From the NCBI RefSeq assembly GCF_008868175.1, contig NZ_WBKT01000012.1, forward strand, positions 1-64,000: 64,000 nucleotides of DNA. The letters are read 5' to 3'. Below are positions 59,167 to 64,000 of the stretch, piece after piece. The DNA is from Micromonospora sp. AMSO31t. Its GTDB lineage: Bacteria; Actinomycetota; Actinomycetes; Mycobacteriales; Micromonosporaceae. Both the position numbers and the translations under genes were made by a program. A model generated the notes under the pieces. The model was not told the origin of the DNA, did not search any database, and saw only the letters and a list, made by a program, of their open reading frames with translations. The first letter of the stretch is position 1, and each line of letters opens with the position of its first letter.

Positions 59167-59997
59167 TCAGCCGCCGGCGGGCCGGCTCCCGCCCGCTCCG
59201 GCGCGGGCCACCGCGAGCAGGTGCGCGCTGGCCCCGAGCACTGCGGGATCCCGCTCGAACGTCTCGGCGCAGGCCACGGCGTCGGCGAAGAGCTGCTCGG
59301 CCGGGCCGGTACCGAGCGCGTTCAGCAGCGGCCACAGGGGACCCTCCACCCCGTACACGGCGGGGGTGGGCAGGCCGGCCGCCACGAACTCGTCCACCAG
59401 CTGCTCCGGGCGGTGGAAGTAGGCCGTCGTGAACCCGGTCCGCGGGTCGTTCACCCCGGTGGCGTACTCCTCGCGCAGCAGGTGACGGTTGTGTTCGTCC
59501 ACCCGCCCCTGGGCGGTCAGGTCCATCAGGGCCGCGTTGCGGCTGATCACGGCCGCGACGACCGGACCACCGGGCCGGGTCAGCCGGGCCGCCTCGCGCA
59601 GCGCCGCCACCCGGTCCGCCCGGTCGGGCAGGTGGTAGAGCGGGCCGAGCAGCAGGGTCGCGTCGGCCGCGTCGTCGGGCAGCGGCAGCTTCCGGGCGTC
59701 ACCCACCGTCGCGGCGATCCCCGGGTACGCGGCCCGGGCCGCCGCAACGTGCGCGGGCACCAGGTCGACCAGGTGCACCCGGTGCCCGGCCGCGGCGAGC
59801 CAGCCCGCGTACGCGCCCGGGCCACCGCCGACGTCCAGCACGTCGGCCGGCGGCGCCGGCAGCAGCCGGGTGAGCAGGTCGCGCGTGCGGTACGCCTCCA
59901 ACCGCCCCTGCGGCGTCCGGTCCAACCGGTCCGCCTCGGTGAAGACCTCGGTGTAGTAGCGCCGGATGTCCGGCTCGGCGGCTCGATGCTGCGGCAT
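59167..59997 (-). CDS. Class I SAM-dependent methyltransferase
   Basis: 276 residues from ATG 59997; a start 12 codons upstream is possible. The SAM-binding motif is VLDVGGGPGAYAGWLAAAGHRVHLVDLVPAHV (motif I and the acidic post-I residue), then DATLLLGPLYHLPDRADRVAALREAARLTRPGGPVVAAV for motifs II-III. The methyl acceptor is unknown. The N-terminal region resembles UbiE/small-molecule methyltransferases. No biosynthetic cluster is near. It lies 121 bp upstream of the sensor system, with a separate promoter likely in between. Confidence 0.9.
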   Translation of the reverse strand: MPQHRAAEPDIRRYYTEVFTEADRLDRTPQGRLEAYRTRDLLTRLLPAPPADVLDVGGGPGAYAGWLAAAGHRVHLVDLVPAHVAAARAAYPGIAATVGDARKLPLPDDAADATLLLGPLYHLPDRADRVAALREAARLTRPGGPVVAAVISRNAALMDLTAQGRVDEHNRHLLREEYATGVNDPRTGFTTAYFHRPEQLVDEFVAAGLPTPAVYGVEGPLWPLLNALGTGPAEQLFADAVACAETFERDPAVLGASAHLLAVARAGAGGSRPAGG

Positions 59998-60138
59998 CCG
60001 TCGATGGTGTACGCCGCGTCCCGGCCGGGTCACCCGATTTAGTCCGCCGGCCGCTGCACGCGCGGGCCGGCCGGGAGGGCTTCGTCCGGCAGCAGTCCGC
60101 CCAGCCCGGCGCCGCCGGGACGCAGGGGGACCTGACCG

Positions 60139-60990
60139 CTACCGGGCGGACGCCTCGTCGGCGCGCCGGCGCAGCCACTCCAGCGCCGGCCCGGCGTGGC
60201 GCAGCACCGAGATGTGCCCGTCCTCCGGGTAGCGGCGCAGCTCGGCGGTGGGACAGCGGCCGGCCAGCCACTCGGCGTGGGCCACCGGCGCGACCCCGTC
60301 CCGCTCCCCGTGCACCAGCAGCACCGGCGGCGTCACGTCGGCGGGGTCGAAGCCCCACGGGTGCACGTACGCGAGGTCGTCGTCGATCAGCCCGCCCCGG
60401 CCGGCCCGCAACGCCGGGGCCACCACACTGTCGAACCAGGACCACTCGCCGTGCAGCGCGGCCAGGTCCGCCGGGGTGAACTCCGGGTCGTACGCGGCGC
60501 CCGAAGCCTCGTGCGCCTCCTTGGCCGCCCGTCCCGCGGCGGCCGCCCGCAGCGACGCCACCCCGGCGGGCACCATGCCGGCGAACCAGTCCAGCCCGGC
60601 CGCGCCGTGCGGCGCCAGGCCGGCGCCCACCACCACGGCGACCACCCGGTCGGGCAGGAGCGCGCCGCAGGCCAGGGCATGCGGGCCGCCGCCGGAGTGG
60701 CCCAGCACCGCGAACCGGTCGAGGCCCAGCGCGTCGGCCACCGCGGCGACGTCGGCCGCCGCCGAGGCGATGTCGCGGCCCGGCAGCGGCGTCGACCCGC
60801 CGTAGCCCGGGCGGTCGTGGGACACCCAGCGGAGACCGAGCCGGTCGGCCGCCGCGAACAGGGGCGCGGGCGGGGCCCCGATGTTCGGGGTGCCGTGGTG
60901 CCAGAAGACGGGGAGCCGGTCCGAACCGCCGGTGTCGTAGACGTGCAACGTGCGGCCGTCGCCCAGGCGCAGATCCGTCTCGGTCACCAT
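60139..60990 (-). CDS. Alpha/beta hydrolase
   Basis: 283 residues. The fold starts HHGTPNIGAPP, the nucleophile elbow is GHSGGG, the acid is in HGERDGVAP, and the catalytic His is in PEDGHIS. It is cytoplasmic and in the esterase/hydrolase family that includes proline-iminopeptidase-like enzymes. A TAGTCT box ends 6 nt before the ATG at 60990, predicting a leaderless mRNA. No linked pathway genes indicate the substrate. Confidence 0.9.
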   Translation of the reverse strand: MVTETDLRLGDGRTLHVYDTGGSDRLPVFWHHGTPNIGAPPAPLFAAADRLGLRWVSHDRPGYGGSTPLPGRDIASAAADVAAVADALGLDRFAVLGHSGGGPHALACGALLPDRVVAVVVGAGLAPHGAAGLDWFAGMVPAGVASLRAAAAGRAAKEAHEASGAAYDPEFTPADLAALHGEWSWFDSVVAPALRAGRGGLIDDDLAYVHPWGFDPADVTPPVLLVHGERDGVAPVAHAEWLAGRCPTAELRRYPEDGHISVLRHAGPALEWLRRRADEASAR

Positions 60991-60996
60991 GAGCGG

Positions 60997-61002
60997 AGAC
61001 TA
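60997..61002 (-). promoter_or_regulatory. -10 box for leaderless hydrolase gene
   Basis: On the minus strand TAGTCT ends 6 nt before the ATG at 60990. Confidence 0.55.
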
Positions 61003-61113
61003 CGTCCGCCCGGCTCCCGCCGCCGACCGCCTCCGTCCAGCCGCGGGCTCTCCGGCTGCCTTCGTCAGAGATCGGGAAGACGGCGTTCCGGCCGGGCCTT
61101 TCAGCAGGAGCCG

Positions 61114-61236
61114 TTGTCGCTGCGGTTCTCGGTCGAGACCGAGGACAAGCGGGTCAGGGAGGTGGGCTACCCCGTAGCCCTCGTGGGAAGCGACTGGGAA
61201 CGCGACGCCCGGAGCATGTGCGCGCCCCACGCGTAG
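61114..61236 (+). CDS. Possible 40-residue small protein or gene remnant
   Basis: A TTG-started frame after AGGAGCC encodes a protein with ordinary composition: SLRFSVETEDKRVREVGYPVALV and then WERDARSMCAPHA. It looks more protein-like than the surrounding frames and does not overlap another gene. It could be a short protein, the C-terminal relic of a lost gene, or chance. No homology is recognised. Confidence 0.3.
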   Translation: MSLRFSVETEDKRVREVGYPVALVGSDWERDARSMCAPHA

Positions 61237-61259
61237 CTGGGGTGGGGCGGACGCGCCGC

Positions 61260-61265
61260 TACGGT
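61260..61265 (+). promoter_or_regulatory. -10 box for leaderless grpB-like gene
   Basis: TACGGT ends 6 nt before the GTG at 61272. Confidence 0.5.
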
Positions 61266-61271
61266 GACGAC

Positions 61272-61826
61272 GTGACGGACGACGCACGCGTGGTCGAGGT
61301 GGTGCCCTACGACCCGGCCTGGCCGGAGCTGTTCGAGGCCGAACAGCGGCTGTTGTCGGAGGCCCTGCCCGAGGCGCTGAGCATCGAGCACATCGGATCC
61401 ACCAGCATCCCCGGCTTGGCGGCCAAGCCCATCATCGACATCTCGGCGGTGGTGCCCGAGGTCGACGCGGTCGTCGCCGATCTCCGGCCACTCGAGCAGC
61501 TCGGGTACGTCTATCGCCCCATGGCCTTCCCCGAGGACGGTGAACACCTCTTCTTCGCCAAGGACACCGCCGGGAAGCGGAGCCACCACCTGCACGTTTT
61601 CGGCGCCACGTCGCTGGTGCCGGAAGGAAACCGGGTCTTCCGCGCCTACCTCGGGGCCAACCCCGCCGCCGCCCGCCGGTACGAGGTGGCGAAGCAGAGT
61701 GCAGCCGAGCTGCATCCCGACAGTCGGGCCCGGTACGGCGCCGCGAAGGAGGAGACGATGACGAAGCTGTCGGCGGAGGCCCGCCGGTGGAGCGAGGCAG
61801 CTGGGCGGCAGTCGCCAGAAGGCTGA
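61272..61826 (+). CDS. GrpB family protein
   Basis: 184 residues from GTG 61272; codons upstream of it were rejected because of the -10 box. The GrpB/UPF0157 signature is clear: VEVVPYDPAWPELFEAEQ, IEHIGSTSIPGLAAKPIIDISAVV and HHLHVFG. The fold is a nucleotidyltransferase-like domain found alone or fused to CoA kinases. Its biochemical function is not established. It is an accessory gene scattered across bacteria. The next gene starts 6 bp after its stop. Confidence 0.9.
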   Translation: MTDDARVVEVVPYDPAWPELFEAEQRLLSEALPEALSIEHIGSTSIPGLAAKPIIDISAVVPEVDAVVADLRPLEQLGYVYRPMAFPEDGEHLFFAKDTAGKRSHHLHVFGATSLVPEGNRVFRAYLGANPAAARRYEVAKQSAAELHPDSRARYGAAKEETMTKLSAEARRWSEAAGRQSPEG

Positions 61827-61831
61827 CCACC

Positions 61832-62344
61832 ATGTCTCCTGACGCCACCCGGTTTGTGACCTCTCCGGAGCGGGCCCGGTCCGTCGGAGCGCTGATAACG
61901 TCCCGGGTCGTGACGGCCGAAGCAGCGGGGGTCTTTCGTCGGACGGCGATCGAGCGATCAGATCAGCGGATCGCCTGGGAACGGACGGACCAGGCCTTCT
62001 TCGCCGCGGGAGCGTGCCACATCCTGGCCTGGGTCTGCCGGGACTCATACCCCGAACGGGCGATCGAGATAGCCGGGGTGCGCGAGGCCGGAGGCTGGCA
62101 GGTCTTCCACGTCTACGCGGTCTGGGACGGCTGGGCGTTCGACCACTCGGGCTGGAACCCGGAGCCGCACCTGCTGGCGGCGAACACGGCCTTCGAGGGC
62201 CGCCCGCTGGAGCGCGTCACGATAGTGGACGGCCTTGCTGCCTTCTGCGAGACCCACCACTCCCGCATGCCGGACCAGTATTGGCGGGACCCGCTCCCAC
62301 GTGCTCGCGACTACGTGAGCCGATACACCCCGCCGTGGACGTAG
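61832..62344 (+). CDS. Hypothetical protein
   Basis: 170 residues from ATG 61832 (AGAAGG upstream); the start is tentative and GTG codons near 61910 are alternatives. The conserved-looking core is AWERTDQAFFAAGACHILAWVCRDSYPERAIEIAGVREAGGWQVFHVYAVWDGWAFDHSGWNPEPHLL, rich in Trp and Cys. I recall similar soil-actinomycete proteins annotated only as hypothetical. No metal or catalytic motif can be named. It is 6 bp after the grpB-type gene and probably cotranscribed. Confidence 0.6.
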   Translation: MSPDATRFVTSPERARSVGALITSRVVTAEAAGVFRRTAIERSDQRIAWERTDQAFFAAGACHILAWVCRDSYPERAIEIAGVREAGGWQVFHVYAVWDGWAFDHSGWNPEPHLLAANTAFEGRPLERVTIVDGLAAFCETHHSRMPDQYWRDPLPRARDYVSRYTPPWT

Positions 62345-62510
62345 CGGCTTCGCTGCCGGTCAGATGGGCGCGTCCTGGGCGCAACGTCAAGGACGTCCTG
62401 GGACGCTGTCGTCAGCATGTGGTGGGACCAGGGCCCGTGCCGAAGTCGATCACCGCCGATGCGCCGAACGGTCACTCCGGTCCGGCCCACCGCCGACTCG
62501 ACGCAGGCCC

Positions 62511-62516
62511 TAGCAT
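62511..62516 (+). promoter_or_regulatory. -10 box for leaderless two-domain VOC gene
   Basis: TAGCAT ends 7 nt before the ATG at 62524. Confidence 0.55.
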
Positions 62517-62523
62517 CGCCGGC

Positions 62524-63261
62524 ATGACAACGCGGCTCGTGCAGATCAACATGAAGGCTCGGGACGACTCCGCGCTGGGCGGTTTCTGGGCGGAGGTCCT
62601 CGGCTGGGGAGTCTCCAGCGAGGGCCCCGGCGTGACCAACCTCGAACCCGAGGGCTTCGTCTACCCCGACCCCGTGGCCGTCTGCATCGACCTCGTCGTC
62701 TCCCCGGAACCCAAGACGGTGAAGAACCGCGTGCACGTCGACCTCGCCACCACCTCGGCGGCCCATCAGGCGGAGGTGGTCACGCGCCTGAAGGACCTTG
62801 GCGCAACACCCGCCGACGTAGGCCAGGGCGACGTCCCATGGACGGTCATGGCCGACCCGGAGGGCAACGAGTTCTGCGTGCTGGACCCCCGGCCGCGCTA
62901 TCGGGACACCGGACCGATCGCCGCGGTAGTCGTCGACTGCGCGGATCCGCGAGCCATGGCCCGCTTCTGGGGCGAGGCCATGGACTGGACCCTGCACGAG
63001 GTGACCGGCCACCGCGCGGTACTGCGCTCCGCCAAGGGCGTCGGCCCATATCTGCACTTCCTCCGCACACCCGACGTGAAGACCGTGTGGAACCGCGTCC
63101 ATCTCGACATCCGCCCGTACCCGGGTGACGACCTGGAGGCCGAGGCGGCAAGACTGCGGACTCTCGGCGCCACCACCATCGACCTGGGCCAGGGCGTCGT
63201 CTCGTGGACGGTCCTCGCCGACCCGGAAGGCAACGAGTTCTGCCTCCTCGCCCCACGCTGA
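62524..63261 (+). CDS. Two-domain VOC superfamily protein
   Basis: 245 residues made of two VOC halves (~1-122 and ~128-245) that repeat the same closing motif: WTVMADPEGNEFCVLDPRP in the first and WTVLADPEGNEFCLLAPR in the second. Each half has the opening strand and helix pattern (FWAEVLGWG, FWGEAMDWT). Internal duplication like this produces a complete metal-binding barrel in one chain in enzymes such as glyoxalases and extradiol dioxygenases. The substrate is unknown. The gene is probably transcribed alone from a leaderless promoter. Confidence 0.92.
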   Translation: MTTRLVQINMKARDDSALGGFWAEVLGWGVSSEGPGVTNLEPEGFVYPDPVAVCIDLVVSPEPKTVKNRVHVDLATTSAAHQAEVVTRLKDLGATPADVGQGDVPWTVMADPEGNEFCVLDPRPRYRDTGPIAAVVVDCADPRAMARFWGEAMDWTLHEVTGHRAVLRSAKGVGPYLHFLRTPDVKTVWNRVHLDIRPYPGDDLEAEAARLRTLGATTIDLGQGVVSWTVLADPEGNEFCLLAPR

Positions 63262-63388
63262 CCAGACCCTCCTCAGCCGCTCACTACGGCCACCAGCCCG
63301 GACTTTGCGACGCGCCCAGACAAACCGCGCCCGTGACGTGGCGGTGCGGAAGCCGTGGTGATCGACTGGCGGCTGGCCTGCAATGAGG

Positions 63389-63464
63389 TGGTGCGCCCGG
63401 CAGGATTCGAACCTGCGGCCTTGGGATTAGAAGTCCCCTGCTCTATCCGCTGAGCTACGGGCGC
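63389..63464 (-). tRNA. tRNA-Arg (anticodon UCU)
   Basis: The 76-nt gene on the minus strand starts GCGCCCGTAGCTCAG, has the D-loop GCGGATAGAGC, the anticodon loop CTTCTAA (anticodon TCT at 63429-63431), the T arm GCAGGTTCGAATCCTGC, acceptor arms GCGCCCG/CGGGCGC, and a genome-encoded CCA. It decodes AGA and possibly AGG, rare codons in this GC-rich genome. tRNA 3' ends are common integration sites; no integrase was seen in the window. Confidence 0.95.
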
Positions 63465-63618
63465 GCGTCGACGCTGTCGCGCCAAGAGGGTACCGCCGAC
63501 CCCGGGCTCGCCGGGGGAACGGGTGGTCGCGGCGACGTCCTGCTCAGCGTCCCACGGCATGGCCGCCGCGGGCATCCCGGATATCCGGGTCACGGTCCAC
63601 CGACGCCGGGCCGGTCCG

Positions 63619-63624
63619 TACCCT
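63619..63624 (+). promoter_or_regulatory. -10 box for leaderless gene at window end
   Basis: TACCCT ends 7 nt before the GTG at 63632. Confidence 0.5.
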
Positions 63625-63631
63625 CGGCGTC

Positions 63632-64000
63632 GTGCTGCTCGATCAGGAAACCGAGAACGAGATCGCGTACGAGCTGTGCCAGCTCCTCGGCCGCGCCATC
63701 CTCCCCGTGAGCGGGTCGGACGGGCCCGGCAGGCCGGGTACGACCTTCGGCACCGCCTTCTTCTACAGCGAGCTGGTCGGCGCGACCGACGACGGTGAGG
63801 TGGTGCACGAGTGGCTGCTCACGGCCGCCGCGACCACCCGGACACCGTACGGGGAGATCGGGCTGCGGCCGAGCGTCACCGAGCCGGCGGAGGCGGCCGC
63901 GGAGCCGATCGCGCTGCCCGATTTCGCCGACCGGTGGCTGCACCTGGCGGAGCTTGGCCTGGCCGCCATGCCCACTGGCGGGCTGCACGGACATGCCGAG
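63632..64000 (+). CDS. Unknown protein, 3' truncated by window end
   Basis: A GTG-started frame of 123 codons remains open to the last base, so the gene continues beyond the window. The N-terminus (LLDQETENEIAYELCQLLGRAILPV) is helical; a mixed region with TAFFYSELVGATDDGEVVHEWLLTAAATTR follows. No family is recognised. A TACCCT -10 box at a 7-nt distance supports the start, with no ribosome site present. The strong codon bias (G/C in third positions) supports a real gene. Confidence 0.65.
   Translation, partial: MLLDQETENEIAYELCQLLGRAILPVSGSDGPGRPGTTFGTAFFYSELVGATDDGEVVHEWLLTAAATTRTPYGEIGLRPSVTEPAEAAAEPIALPDFADRWLHLAELGLAAMPTGGLHGHAE

Overview
The window is 64 kb of very GC-rich DNA that reads as a chromosomal segment of an actinomycete, most likely a member of the Micromonosporaceae (Micromonospora or a close relative). 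The reasons are G/C-ending codons, a complete cvnA-cvnB-cvnC-cvnD conservon, SpoIIE-type phosphatases with PAS/GAF domains, a ROK-type XylR next to xylA-xylB, an F420/PPOX protein, many small actinobacterial proteins of unknown function, and intergenic GGGGCCCC-centred repeats. The genus is an inference. No transposase, phage gene, CRISPR array or plasmid function was seen.

Layout. 1-5.6 kb: the catalytic end of a secreted GH6 cellulase, a sodium:solute symporter with a small membrane partner, and two neighbouring genes that share a C-terminal domain. 6-9.8 kb: the conservon (kinase-like sensor, roadblock protein, DUF742 protein, small GTPase). 10-14.6 kb: a beta-propeller lactonase, an anchored VWA protein and a polyprenyl-phosphate sugar transferase. 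14.6-18 kb: two SpoIIE phosphatases flanking a MarR regulator. 18.1-23.6 kb: xylose module (xylR, divergent xylA-xylB) and an MFS transporter. 23.6-30 kb: an alpha-glucoside uptake and hydrolysis cluster on the minus strand (binding protein, two permeases, LacI regulator, GH13 glucosidase). It has a palindromic operator upstream and no ATPase gene, and the glucosidase seems to begin at CTG.

30-38.6 kb: a secreted M23 peptidase, TspO, a small membrane protein, a phosphoesterase/BON/nucleotidyltransferase group, a thymidylate-kinase-like protein, an SDR, the murR-murQ pair with an operator lying on its -10 box, and a principal-type sigma factor. 38.7-43.3 kb: an NlpC/P60 peptidase and small membrane or unknown proteins. 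43.3-53.2 kb: DAHP synthase with a structured leader, a catalase-fold-like protein, an M16 peptidase pair, asd, PPOX, CBS, SCP2-like and glycogen-debranching-type genes. 53.2-64 kb: VOC proteins, hydrolases, an acyltransferase, a three-gene sensor system with a degenerate kinase partner, a methyltransferase, GrpB, tRNA-Arg(UCU), and a gene cut by the window end.

The metabolic theme is plant polysaccharide and sugar use: GH6 releases cello-oligosaccharides, and separate modules handle xylose, alpha-glucosides and MurNAc-6-phosphate, each with its own repressor-type regulator. The regulatory theme is dense signalling. Twelve genes carry a TANNNT -10 box ending 6-7 nt before the start codon, which predicts leaderless mRNAs. 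Most terminators are long perfect GC hairpins without a U-tract. Promoter, terminator and operator calls come from reading the sequence, not from measurement.
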